Origin: Puccinellia tenuiflora
Lineage: Eukaryota > Streptophyta > Magnoliopsida > Poales > Poaceae
NCBI GenBank assembly: GCA_012064385.1
Contig: QRDG01000529.1
Location: forward strand, 2,700,854 to 2,764,853
Length of the DNA: 64,000 nucleotides
Direction of reading: 5' to 3'
Of this stretch, positions 11,271 through 23,961 are shown piece by piece. The translations under genes were made by a program, and so were the position numbers. Positions within the stretch are counted from its first letter, which is position 1, and the number at the start of each line of letters is the position of its first letter. Under the pieces are notes generated by a model. The model was not told the origin of the DNA, searched no databases, and was given only the letters and a program-made list of their open reading frames with translations.

Positions 11271-12931
11271 CATTCACAATTTTTGGATAGTTATTTATCG
11301 AGTTATGATTTTTCCCAATATTGTTATTATATTTGCCATTTTAGTAATTCTTAATAAACAGCAAAAATATTTTGCTCAAAAGAGCATGGCAATGTTACCA
11401 ATAGATAGGTATTGTTTTTCTGAGCAAATTGATATTTTATTTGCTAAATTTGGAGCAAAATTAAATTAGTTATCAATTCGTTTATTTTATTTAAAAAAAA
11501 TAAAAACTGCTTTTACTGTTGGGCCGACCCACAGGTCGGCCCAGGCCGGTTTACAGGCCGGGCCTGTGGCAGAGGCGGCCGGCCTCAGAGCCGGACCAGA
11601 CCGGGGCCAGGCCGGGGCAGTGCCTGAGGCTGCCGGCCTCCCGGCCGGCCCAAACCGGGCGCTAGGCCGGGCAACCGTCTGAGGCATCCGGCCGTCTGGC
11701 CGGCCCAGGCCGGGGCGGCGACGGTGGCAACGAGCACGGTGACCACGGCGAGGTCGAGCGGCGAAGAGAGGAAGAGGGGAAACGGAAGGGGCTCAGAGGA
11801 GCAGGAAGCTCACCCTGGAGCACGGTGGCGTGGTCGGCGAAGTCGGGGAGGCCGGAGATGGGCGGACGGTGACGAGCACGTCCGCGACAGAGCTCGGCCG
11901 ACGCGGAAGGGGCGACGGCGTGCTCGCGGTAGGGAGCCTCCCGGCTCGATTCCGCCGGTGGGGAGGGGGAGGAGGACGCGGCGAAGATGATGGTCGCCTT
12001 CGATCTGCGCGGGGCGGCTCCAGACGACGGCGGCGAGTGGCGGCACGGTGGAGCTCGGGCGAGAGAGAGAAGAGGAACTCGGGAAGCAGGTGGACGAGTG
12101 AGTTCGGGGAGAGAGAGAGCAGGGCAGAGCGAGGGCGTCGCCGAGCCCTTGTCCACGCGCGGCAGGAGGCCCCGCTTCGTGGATGCAAGGGGAGGCCATG
12201 GCGGCAGGGCGGCATGGGCACGGGAGGCACTGGCGCCACAGTGAGGTAGATGACGAACTTGCGAAAACCCCCTGGCTCCAACTAAATTAATTACAAAAAG
12301 GTCCAGCAGCACCTTTAGTGATTTTAATTGAGGCCCTAAACCATTTTTATAAATTAAGCAAAAATTCATGTGGCCTCCCCTTGACCTGTAGGAGCTCCAC
12401 AAAAATTGGGGTGGCAAAATAAAAAAAATTGGACAACAATTGTTCACAGGTTTTAGTTATAGTCATTTTTGACAATTTCTAAATTGTATTTATTTGGAGC
12501 ACTTATGCATTTCCAAAAATAATGAAATTATTCAGGGAGGCTCACAATATAGTAATGAAGCTCCCCATAATTTTAGTTTGAATTTTTGGAAAGTTTAACT
12601 TGGTTTCCAAAAATAGAATTTGAATTGAACCAAATTGAATTCTCAAATTTATTTATTTGCTTGTTAAGAATTAAGCCTTTGGAAATTTATTTATAAAATT
12701 TATCCTTGAGCTTCCTCGACAAATTGGAGACTCAGGAACAATTGGTTTTGCAAATTTGGGTAATGTATTTGGTTTGGAAATTTGGGAAGGGTTTTGTTTT
12801 CCCTAGTTTTTAATTTCCAAGTGTTGCTTTATTTAGAATTAGCAATTTAAAATAAGTATGCCATGATGCAATGCAAAGCAAAAAGTGAAAAATTGGCCCA
12901 TATTTTAGGGTACCAAACTGGGGCTGTTACA

Positions 12932-15554
12932 ATTCTACCCTCTTACAGAATCTCGTCCCGAGATTCTAGAGTAGAAGTAGAGAGGAGGGACACATGACTA
13001 CACGTATCTTCCTCGTTGCAGAGATTGGGCTAACCATCATGACATGCCGATGGGGCGGAAAGAACAGAGGATAGCTTAAAGTGATGGCCAGAATGAACCT
13101 TGCCCAAAACCATAAACCATCGAGGAACTAGGAACAGCTTGACCAAACAAAGGTCAAGCAGAAAATCAGACGACCGATCATTTGTTCAAGGCCATGACAA
13201 TACTTCAAACCACCCCGATGCGTAGGCCGTAGGGATTTGAAGCACCGAGAGGAGAAGAGACATCTTCTGGACTCCCCGATTTCGGCACACTAGAAGTTTC
13301 CATAAGATTAAAGCTCAGGCCCTAACGGGACTGATGAATTCACCCAACGTCCGTGTAATTGGGCAAAACTTTGGGATCACCTAGGAGGGATAGATATAGC
13401 ACTGATCCACCTTTTGATGAAGAGATCAAACCTTACACATGAGCTATTCCCAAGAGATAGATGGAGTAGGAGGATTGACCGAGGGAAATTTGGTAACTCA
13501 GTTGTAATGTTCCCCTTGAGGTTCTAGATATCACACTCGGATTCGGAATAGCCTTCAATCGATCATCGAGCGAAGGTCGTACTTGGCGATAGAGAAGGCT
13601 ACAAGGGAAAACTCCTAGGGTAAGTTACACATGGCCCTCAGGGATAGTGGTTGATGTTAAAGATTTAAGATATTTCGTCAAAAGGCCTTCCGGTGAGGTG
13701 CGTGAACCACATCATCGGACTTGTCGGGGTTTTCAGGTAGTACTAGGTCATACTCTCGAAAAACACCAAGCATCATTTCTGCTTGAGGTTCCGAGTTGGT
13801 TAGGTGTACAGACAATTCAGACTTGACATGTCCGAGGAAGGAGTTTGCTGAAGCTAGCCGATAGATAGGGTAACTAGATTCTCAAGATATGGCTACACTG
13901 CCAAGCTCCAGAATACGAGGTAGATTTGGAGTTCCATTGGGTCACGATTACGAAGAGCAAATTTAACCAGCAAGTACTCCAATCACTGGAGCACAACTGA
14001 GTTCTGATTGGGAATCACCGGTAAGATGATGAGATCGGATATCTTCTTCTTACTCGAGAACGAATCGGCTAGTGGTTTGGGGCGCATACATGGCTTATTC
14101 GGAGAACTGGAGGTAACAACCCACCAGCTCAACAACAAAGCACATATGCATGACCAACTTGTGATTATACCCGAGGAGGCAAAGTGAACTTCACCCGGAC
14201 CCATGGCGACATATGTCACTGGTTGCGGGAGGAAACTTGATTTTCCAGGAAAAGGTGTGGTCTTGAGAGTTTCGACATGAATCTAACTCGTTGACCGAAG
14301 GTGTGTACCTGAACGAAATGGACTTGGCAGCTCTGTCAATTCGGCTTGACGTCGTTTTACCAATCATGATAAGAGTGCCATCAAAGTCCTTGGATTTCCA
14401 AAGCAATAACAATTGCTAAGAATATCCGATTACCACAACGATATTCATCCTCAACATTCTCGAGCCCGAGTAGCTCGGAGGTAGATGGATACGGGAAGGT
14501 AAGAGCATCACTTCATCAAGTACATCATGAGACTAAGCACGACCTCTTGATATAAAAGAGTGTGACACTCCAAGGTAGAACGGAACAAAGCTAGACAAGC
14601 TCTTACTCCGCGAATCACAAATCTTTGACCTGGCCGAGAAATGGACGAGGTACCGGAGTTTGTTTCTCCTGACATCCAGAAGTGGAATGCCTTGACGAAC
14701 CACAAGAATAACATGCATCAGAACACCCCAATGCATGATAAAACTTGACTGTCAGCAGACACATAGAGGGCGGACAACAGATTTAGATTAGGGAACGGGC
14801 TAACAATAACTCCAAGACATTGCAGAAGCCCTTGTTAGCACTCTTCCGACAACTAGTGCCGAAAGGGTTTTACGAACGAGTGTTACTGGAGGAATCACAA
14901 CATTGATGGACCACTCGCTAAGAGCAATCCCGTCGTGATTCAGATGGTTCCACAACAGAGAGTTTAGCTAAGGCTAGTGACAGAGAAGAGCTTTGTTGAG
15001 CACAACAATTGCGGCTGCAACCTCGAGTTTGAAGACTAACTTCAAATTTTGCCAACCCGATGTAGGATTTGACCATTAACATCAGGGTTCAACGGGAAAG
15101 ATCTTGGGTTAAAGATCAGCTTCATGTATTGGGACTCGCAGTAGCATAACGCTCACAAGGGTGACAACCCCCATGAAAAATTACACCGGAGCCCTAGCAC
15201 AATCCGGGACCTTCGGTTCAAGATCTTGGCTAAAACAAAGGGAATGTCTTGATGAAACACAATACTTCCTCTCTTCGGACTTTAGATTTGGCAGACGAGC
15301 AGAGCTAACCAATACACTAAAGGTAGAAGCCAACCCTGTGAACCTAGGGTAGAATTTGCCGGCGATCAGAAGAACCGTTAAAACAAATAGAGGTAAGATG
15401 GCACCGAGATCAGAGTGAATTGGGTAAGGAATAAAAAGAATCCTAAGAGGGTTTTCACAACTCATTTTTAGGTTATAAAATATTTTTTCACACTAGACTC
15501 GACATCGACCAATAGAAAGGGTTTCCTACAGGCAGTCCTGCTCTGATACCAACT
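12932..15554 (-). mobile_element. Element B interior: coding-less Tekay-type Gypsy element
   Basis: Next to the left LTR, the minus strand has a purine tract (12932-12946, AAGAGGGTAGAAT) matching the PPT of element E. Next to the right LTR lies the primer site TGGTATCAGAGC (15540-15551), complementary to the 3' end of initiator tRNA-Met. About 200 bp before the right LTR (15360-15540) are similar to the 5' leader of element E, including CGACATCGACCAA and GGTTTCCTACAGGCAGTCC. The 2.2 kb between has no open frame resembling gag or pol. B is thus a non-autonomous relative of E, plausibly mobilised by E-type proteins. Confidence 0.75.
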
Positions 15555-18152
15555 TGTAGCGCCCCGACCCCAGAATTATACAGAGAGGCTATGTAACCCA
15601 CAGGCTATGCTACACAATCGAAGGGCATGGAATTACCGCTCCCACACAACACATCGATCATGCCATAAACACTGGCATAGCTATCAATGTATAAAACAGC
15701 GATCAAGACTTGTGAAACAACTGGCACATTGCAGACTCTACGACACAAAATCATATCACAACTCATATAAGAGAAAGATACAAATATTACACACAGAGGT
15801 CACAAACCCAACAATTCATCATGCGGAAGCGCAGTAGTGTTGTCTAACAACAAGATCCAAAATATGGCCTAAGAGGCCTACAGATAAACAATCCCAGCCA
15901 GCTTGTTCCACGGTCCCAAGCTACCACCTGGGAACTCCGAACTACTCGTCGATGTCCAGGAAGAAACCACCTGGGTGCTCGGTGTCGTCCTCCTCTGAAA
16001 CAAATTATAAAAGCAGCAAAGAGAGACTGAGTACGACGTACTCGCAAGTTTAGTAGGGCGATATAGGCCCAATGATGACGGAGGCTCTAAAGCTGTATAG
16101 TAGCTATTTTACATAAAGCTAGTTTTCCTTTTCAAAAGATATAAAAGACCCATGGCATCGACTACTTAGAATGTTTTCCGAAAAGGAGATAAGAGAGTAA
16201 ACTTTCATCTTCGGTTCTCATCGAACCATTTGTAACCAGAAACATCTCATCTCCACCAAAGGCACTCCCTCGAATCACCCTCGAGGAAATGAACCTTTTA
16301 TCACACGTTGTAGATGCAACCTTTAGCTTCAAGTTTTAATTAGGTTAAGATTCTCTATGGTCTCGTATATCCGTTCCCAAGTCGTCCATAACCGCGGACA
16401 CGGCTTTTCGAAAAGATTAAACCCTGCAAGGGTGTACTAATTTACCCATCGGTACCGTCCGGCTCACCTGATTGGCCCTCTTCCGGGGAAGGCCGGCGAG
16501 TGGGTGCGGTTAGACCTTTACAATGCATGAGGCTTACTCAAGGACCATCAGTGTGCAGAAGGACAGGTTCAGCGCCTCCAACGCCCTGCCCCGCGGCCAC
16601 ATCCTAAACACCACCGTCCTCATCGTTTCTTTTCCACCCACACAACTCACGCGCAAATGGAAATAGCAAACTAGAGGACCCTTGACAAGCCCCTCACAAA
16701 TTATTCGGTCACAGGGGATTCCATATGTCCCCACATTTGGAAGCACGCTCGATATTGGTTCTAGAGACAAGAACTCGCACCTAGGGGCAGGAATGAGGCA
16801 AAACACCATCCCCAGATGGCAACTCATCCAAGCCTTTTAAGTAATTTAATTAAGTACCAACAGTAACCACCATGTCCGAACATTCCATCAACATCACTAT
16901 CATGGAATTAAATCAACAGACAATAAACATTTAACTAAGCATGGCTAAGCATAGCTAAGCATATAAAAATAACAGTTATATCTTTGTCTCAGGCCAACAC
17001 ATCAACCCTATGGTTCATAGGTAGGGATACATGTATTGGTTCGGGGAAAAACATGCATTCATAGGATACTCTACTGTTGATCAAAATTGACATAGAATCG
17101 AATGCAATATTATGGTGGATAAAATAAGTTTATTAAACAATATGATGCTAGATGACAAGAAGGTTAGGTTATCTCTTGCCTTGCTGCCGGGGCGTGTAGT
17201 ACTGCTCGTCGGGGTAGGTAGGGTTAACCTCCACTCCGGAATCTATCGATACCCAAGCAAGAATAGGAGAACAAATAAATCACACGAAGTCAAGTGCAAT
17301 GCACAAACGTGATGGTATGTCAATTTCATGCAACAATATCAACATATTATTTAGCTAACAATATTAAATGGAGTGCCAAATAATTAGTGCAATTATTTGG
17401 AAGCAACCCCATATTTAACTTAGTGACCACATTGTTCATACATTATTAGATTACTCAAGAGTGGTTTAATATGCATGAACATGACATGATTAGTTAGGTT
17501 TCGTTCTTCCTATCATTTTGATACCTTATTTGTAATTTTCCGAGTTTCGATGAATAAATATTGAATTAAATAATTATTTGAATTTAATTCTATTAATCAA
17601 ATTAAGAAAAACATCAAAGGAAAATTTGTGATTATAATGTGATATTAGCATGATTAGATAGCATTTGAATTGCTGATCAAATTGATATAACATTCACAAT
17701 TTTTGGATAATTATTTATCGAGTTATGACTTTCCCAATATTGTTATTATTTTTGCCATTTTACTAATTCTTAATAAACAACAAAAATATTTTGCTCAAAA
17801 GAGCATGGCAATGTTACCAATAGATAAGTATTGTTTTTCTGAGCAAATTGATATTTTATTTGCTAAATTTGGAGCAAAATTGAATTAGTTATCAATTCGT
17901 TTATTTTATTTAAAAAATAAATAAAAACTGCTTTTACTGTTGGGTCGGCCCACAGGTCGGCCAAGGCCGGTTTACAGGCCGGGCCTGTGGCAGAGGCGGC
18001 CGGCCTCAGAGCCGGCCCAGACCAGGGCCAGGCCGGGGCAGTGCCTGAGGCTGCCGGCCTCCCGGTCGGCCCAGACCGGGCACCAGGCCAGGCACCCGTG
18101 CGAGGCATCCGGCCGTTTGGCCGGCCCAGGCCGACGCCCAGGCCGGGGCGGC
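15555..18152 (-). repeat. Element B right LTR, first part
   Basis: It begins TGTAGCGCCCCGACCCC and runs to the insertion point of element C (target GCGGC, 18148-18152); the LTR resumes at 53619. It carries the GGCCGG-rich array at 17940-18152. The start and many blocks match the LTRs of element E, so the two share a family, but B is clearly more diverged. Open frames seen here recur in the other LTR copies and are not gene-like. Confidence 0.82.
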
Positions 18153-20747
18153 TGAAAGAACAAATTATGCCCGAGATGTCGCCTAGAGGGGGGGGGGGGG
18201 TGAATAGGCGATTAACACTTTTTCTAATTAGGGGCTTGATAATTGAGGAATAAAACTATGTGTTTAAATTAACAAGCCAACAACCTAATTACTAGGCTCA
18301 CCTATGTGCACCAACAACTTATGCTAAGCAAGGCAAGCAACGAGGTGATAGCAAGATATAAACTTCAAGCACGAAGGCTATCACAATGTAAAGTGCATAA
18401 GTAAAAGCTCGGGTATAGAGATAACCGAGGCACGCGGAGACGAGGATGTATTCCCGAGTTCCTCCTTGTTAAGGGAGTACGTCTCGTTGGAGGGGTGTGA
18501 GCTCGCCACAAGAGGCCTACTCAAGATGCCACAAAGGCCTCACCCTATTCTCCGATGAACCTCACCCAAGGGATTGGTTCACCTTCACTATCGGAATCCT
18601 TCGAGGCGGATTCCGGAGCCCTTTTACAACTTCCTTGGGGCACACACCCACAACTCAATTGGGGGCTCCCAAACGTGCCGAAGCTTCACAACTCGAAGTC
18701 TTCGCGGCACCTCCAAACCGTCTAGGGTACACAATGCACCCAAGAGGCACAAAGCTCTTGGGAACACAATGCACCCAAGAGTAACAAGCTTCTCAACGTC
18801 GATCCTCATGTATCACCGTAGGGAGAGCAACCCGTTGCAACTAATGCAAGAGGCAAGAACACACAAAGTGGTCAAGTCCTTCACTCCGAAATCCAACCAA
18901 AGAAACTAATGCTATGGAGGGATTTGAGAGGAAGAACAAAGGGAAGAACACAAAGCAACCCTAAATCTAGATCCACTAAGTTCCCCTCACTTAGAGGAGG
19001 ATTTGATTGGTGGAATGGTAGATCTAGATCTCCTCTCTTGTTTCCCTAAAGATGGGCAAGAATCATTGGAGGGAAGTGGAGGAATCAAGCTCTCAAAGAT
19101 GTGCAACAATGGAGGAGTGAGAGAGCAAAAGGTTCACCAAGAAGCTTAGAACCGTTGGGGAAGAAAGCACATTTAAATAAGGTTCCCAGAAATCTGGCCG
19201 TTGGGTACAAAACCCGCAGGACCGGTAGTACCGGCCCAAAGGGCGGTACTACCGCCCCACACCAAAACGCGCACCAATGGCTAGAAGATAAAACCCGCGG
19301 GACCGGTACTTCCGGTAAGAGGGCCGGTAGTTTCGGTTAAGCGGTAGTACCGGATCGACTTCCGGTGCTACTTCCGTTTGAGTCCAGTACCCAACTTTCG
19401 CAAGCGGTACTGGGCTCCGGAAGTAACCCCGGAAGTTCCGGGCGGTAGTACCGCTGGGAGCACCGGTACTTCCGGTTTAGCGGTAGTTCCGGTACTACTT
19501 CCGGTGCTACTTCCGTTTGAGTCCAGTACCCAACTTTCGTAAGCGGTACTGGGCTCCGGAAGTACCTCCGGAAGTTCCTAGCGGTAGTACCGCCCGTGAG
19601 GCCGGTACTTCCGGTCACTGAAGAACATCAAAACCTGAAACCGAATAACTTTTGCATGGAAACTCCGAATCGAGTGAATCCAATTTTGTTGGAAAGAGGA
19701 CGAAAAGAGCTTACACTACAAAAAGTCAAAATATTGAAACAAGCCAGGGAGATTGTGCAAAGGGATGGAATGGTGAGACCTTTCCAAGCGGATGAACCGG
19801 CAAAATCTTCAACACCGAAAACGCACAAGTTTTTCATCAAGACTCCGTTTTCTATGATCTTGGGCTTGTTTCGAAGATAACCACAAGCCCTACAAGATCA
19901 TGCATATACACATCATGGTCTATCATGTGAGGAGGAAATCATAAGGAGAGAGTTTGACCTCTCGTAGAAGAGACAAACCGGTAAAACCTCCGATATCAAA
20001 AACGCAAGAAGATATTCATGAGATCCGTTTTTGATGAACTAGAGCTTGGTATGGAGATGAACACAAGCTCTAAATTCTCACATGGATAAAAGCCAAATAA
20101 GAACCAATAAATATGATTGCATGGATGTAAAGGTTTGAGCTCTCTACGACGATATGATCACGATATTCGGTCGAGAGCCCCTCTTGATAGTACGGCTATC
20201 TATCCTATAACCCGGTCTCTCACTAAACATCATGAGACCGGTAAAATAGAAACCCTAGCAAGATCATACCTTTGCCTTGCGCTTAAACCACTTGAGGTCG
20301 ATGAAGACGATCTTCAACTCCTCAAGACGCACCACCTTTCTTCATTGCGCTTCGCTTGGTGAAGATTCACATGACGCTCCCCCATACACCAAGATGGGGA
20401 AAGCACTCTTCGGCATATCTTCACTTGGACTTGAGTGTCGATCAACCCGCACTTAGCCTTGATCAACACAAATCTTTTCTTCCCTTGAGCTTGACTCCAA
20501 CAAATGGAGATCAAGCAAAGCACCTTGACTCCAACACATGGAGACAAGCTTGGCCTTGATCAACAAATGATCTTCTAACCTTGACCTTGACTCCAACCAA
20601 TGGAGACAAGCAAGCTTGGCCTTGATCAACAAATGATCTTGACACAAGCTAAAGGACAACCTACACATAGAGCTCAATGCAAATATTAGTCCATAGAGAT
20701 TGTCATTAATTACCAAAACTATGCATGGGGGCAACCATGCACTTTCA
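18153..20747 (-). repeat. Element C 3' LTR (complete)
   Basis: A 2595-bp LTR that reads TGAAAGTGCATGG at its start on the minus strand and TTGTTCTTTCA at its end. It differs from the right copy (51208-53613) at a dozen or so bases that I noticed by eye. Predicted open frames in the LTR recur in all three copies and look like composition effects. Confidence 0.88.
19210..19620. repeat. Near-palindromic minisatellite in element C LTR
   Basis: Mixed copies of CCGGTAGTACCGG, GCGGTACTACCGC and CCGGTACTTCCGG occur, including two copies of a longer block containing CTTCCGTTTGAGTCCAGTAC. The same array is at 52085-52490 in the other LTR. Confidence 0.75.
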
Positions 20748-23700
20748 ATCTCCCCCATTTTGGTAATTGATGACAACCCCGTTTAAGAGGGTTTATATAA
20801 TGAATAAAGCATCCTTGCATGACAGACAAGCAAGAATGCAAAGCGCATTAAAGGCAAATGCAACAAAAGCATAAAACCCAAATTCCCTTAAACCCTCTAA
20901 ACTTCTCCCCCATTGGCATCGATTGCCGAAATGGGAAGAAAAATTTAGAGAGCCAATATAATATGAGTTCCTCCATAAAGGTGTGCATTACTCAAGATAT
21001 GAGTGAAATCAAATACACTTATTCATTGACGAATAATTAGAGGAAATCAAACTATATTGAGGATCCAAAGATTGCAAAAAGAAGATGAAACCATTTTAAA
21101 CATCTCCACAAAGGAGAAAGACAATCAAAAAAAATCCAAAGTGAGAGTTCTAAATAAAAACGGAGAAGCTCCCCAATTTTCATGCACAATTGAGGAGTGC
21201 ACAAAAATGGCATCCTCGCTCCCCAAAATTATCTAGAACACGCAACAAGTGCAAGAGTGCATAATGCAAAAGCAAATCATAGCAGTTGCACCAAAGATGT
21301 GGTTGAGCCATAAGAAGATACCAATTTTCAAAAATTCATCATAAGATAGGCCCAACCGAGATAAAAAAAATCTTTTAGAGAAATATGTTCACAAGCTTAG
21401 GGATACCAATTGGAAACTAGAACCAATTGAAAATGCCAAAAGCTAGTGAGAGCATTTAGCCAATAAAATTCAACATGCTCACCATGGTAGGCATGAAGTC
21501 AAAGATCTTCAAAAAATACATGAGTGTGAAAAGATACCAATAAACAATAAGACAAGCACTCATGAGACAAATTTGGAACCACCAAAGAATTATAGATGAA
21601 AAACAAGGTGGCTCGAGGAAATAGGATACCAACTAAAAGATGACCTCTCTCATATGTATAAGTTTCTTATTAGACAAACCATTGAAGATATACATCCGCA
21701 AAGAAACATATACATACGAAATGGTTCGGGAAAAAGATAACAAGGTATCCAAAAGAAAGTCATAAATATACAAATGAGATTGTTGCTTAAAAGCATAGCA
21801 CATAGCTCAAATTTATCTCATTGTATATAAATGAACTTCAAATATATCAAATGCATCACACATATCACTAAGGGAACAAGAGATAGTGAAGATGCTTTGA
21901 TCTAGGCAACAAGTATCACAAACAAATAATATCAACTGAAGAAAAGGTTTTTGCAAATTCATCACACATATCACAAAGATATATTAAGTGAAGGAAATAG
22001 GCCAAAACCACAACAATTGCATATAAAAGCTTTTCATGCCAAGAGGCAACCTCCACAAGGTTGGATACTAAAAGGTATGCATGGGATAGATACTTGTTAC
22101 CGAGAAGACATTGGTGATGAAGATGATGAGAGTGGGTTTATCATCAAAGCTTGACTCCGACACTCACACGGTGAGAACACCTTCCTTATGAATGAGGCAA
22201 GCATCCAATGCATCTCCATTGTACCTAAAACACAATTAGAGTACAAAATGGTTCCCAAACTCATTGGGTCCCATAGTAGTTAGATCAACTACAATATATA
22301 GGACATACTCCACATAAATATGTGCACATAGATATGAAATTGAATTTCATGCACATCTTAGCCGATTTAGGATTCGGTGGAGTATACCCTATATATTGGA
22401 TCAAGAAAGATAAGCATGCTAAAAAAATATAAATTAGTAACCGAGCATGCAAAGGCTTTCTAGAACCGAACGAGACATAATTTGGACGAAAACACTAAGT
22501 AAACCAAGAAGAGAGCACACCAAGGTGTGACACAAAAAGGTTGTCCAAATTATATCAAAATCCAAATCAACACATGATTGAGGAAAAATCAAATCAACAA
22601 ATGATTGATTCCAAAACACATCAACACATGAAGTGTGATATCAAAAGGAATCAAATCAACACAACAAATGATCGATAAGACACCAATTGAAACTAAGATA
22701 CCAATTAAAACAAAAAGATATCAACTAGGAGAAAAGATACCAAGAAGAGGGTGATACTTGACCGAAATCAAGTAAAGTTAAAATAAGGCAAAAGGTATCA
22801 AGACTCCCACAATAAATATCAATTGGAACAAATATCTATGGAGGAGATATTAAATTCTAATTAATACCAATTGAAGGTGCCAACACAAGATAAAGAATCA
22901 AATGCCAATTGAGAGGATCAATAATTGATAGAAAGAATAATGTTCTAAATAAAAAGGAATGCTCCCCCAAGATTAATGCATTATCTTAGATATTTGCATT
23001 TGAATACAAAATGCATGCACAAGGGATCATTACTCTCCATATTTTATCTAAAACACTAAACACTACCGATTGAAAGATAGGATCCATTCAAAAGGCAAGG
23101 AAGGCAATAGATAAAGCAAATCAACGCATGAGCCAATGTGAAGATGGTCTACAAAATCCACCACAATTACTAGTATCACTTGTCATGGACAAGGAGTATA
23201 TAGAGATATTTCTCAGTGGTATATAGGAATGATGATCAAGACCAACTTCACAACAAATAAGCATATGGCAAAAGATAAAAATTAAAACACCATATTTAAA
23301 AAAAATGTTTGTTGGTAGTTTCAATTATTCGAACCAACCGGCAACGCCATGGTTAAAATAAAATGAAACAAATGGTTTCTCACATAATATATGGAAATGG
23401 ATATTAGAGAAAAACCACACCAAGCAAACTCACACAAACAAGAACCAAAGGGTAACCACAAAGGAAAATTGGAACTTGTTTGAGCACACACGCCACATAG
23501 GAAAGATAATTGATAATATCAACACTAAGTGGCAAACCTCAAATGTTCACATTTTTATGGGATTGTGATATGCACATAGCTTATTACTCCCCCATAATGT
23601 GATTTTATCCATTAATAACTCAAAGAGCCAAATGAAATCCACACAAGATTCAAAAAGCTCAACACAAAGTTACACATACATGATACACAACTATCATACA

Positions 23701-23961
23701 CAACCTTGAATAACAAGACAAGTAGGAAAGTAGCATATCATATACAAGCACATGCTAGGAACAAAACTAACACATGCAAGGGAGCAAGCAACTTTCAATG
23801 TATATATGAGTTAAATACAAGTTACCGCAAGGAGGAAGCATTGGTTATGAGATAGATATGTGATGATCCAATTGACTTGGCTTGATGAGATAAAACCATG
23901 AAGATCCCTTAATTCTTCAAAAGAAACCAAGTCACCAATGTCCTCCACACACACCTATTGA
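20748..23961 (-). other. Element C non-coding 3' region with dispersed GATACCAATT motif
   Basis: The minus-strand purine tract next to the LTR is 20748-20763 (CCAAAATGGGGGAGAT). The remaining 3.2 kb is A-rich on the plus strand without gene-like frames. The word GATACCAATT or a close variant recurs many times, for example near 21318, 21404, 21536, 21627 and several times in 22680-22930. There is no detectable pol homology. Confidence 0.65.

Larger units (their letters stand above)
8579..12931 (-). repeat. Element B left LTR, remaining part, with nested solo LTR
   Basis: In element orientation (minus) this is the 3' LTR. It reads from the end GGGGCTGTTACA at 12931 back to 11276, is split by the solo LTR 8668-11270 (target copies at 8663-8667 and 11271-11275), and continues to 8579. 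The target of element C (GGGGCGGC followed by GACGGTGG, about 11711-11725) is intact here, unlike in the right LTR. The GC-rich GGCCGG array lies at 11519-11715. The predicted proteins in the 11.6-12.4 kb region follow GC composition and are repeated in the right LTR; I do not treat them as genes. Confidence 0.75.

Noticed and set aside
11662..12447. Proline/serine/arginine-rich frames of up to 261 codons in the B LTR, with counterparts at 53585-54221
   Set aside because: Repeated in both LTR copies with frame differences, overlapping on both strands and low in complexity; not supported as genes.
13983..14736. Small minus-strand frames in the B interior as gag or pol remnants
   Set aside because: No protease, RT, integrase or knuckle motif could be read in any frame.
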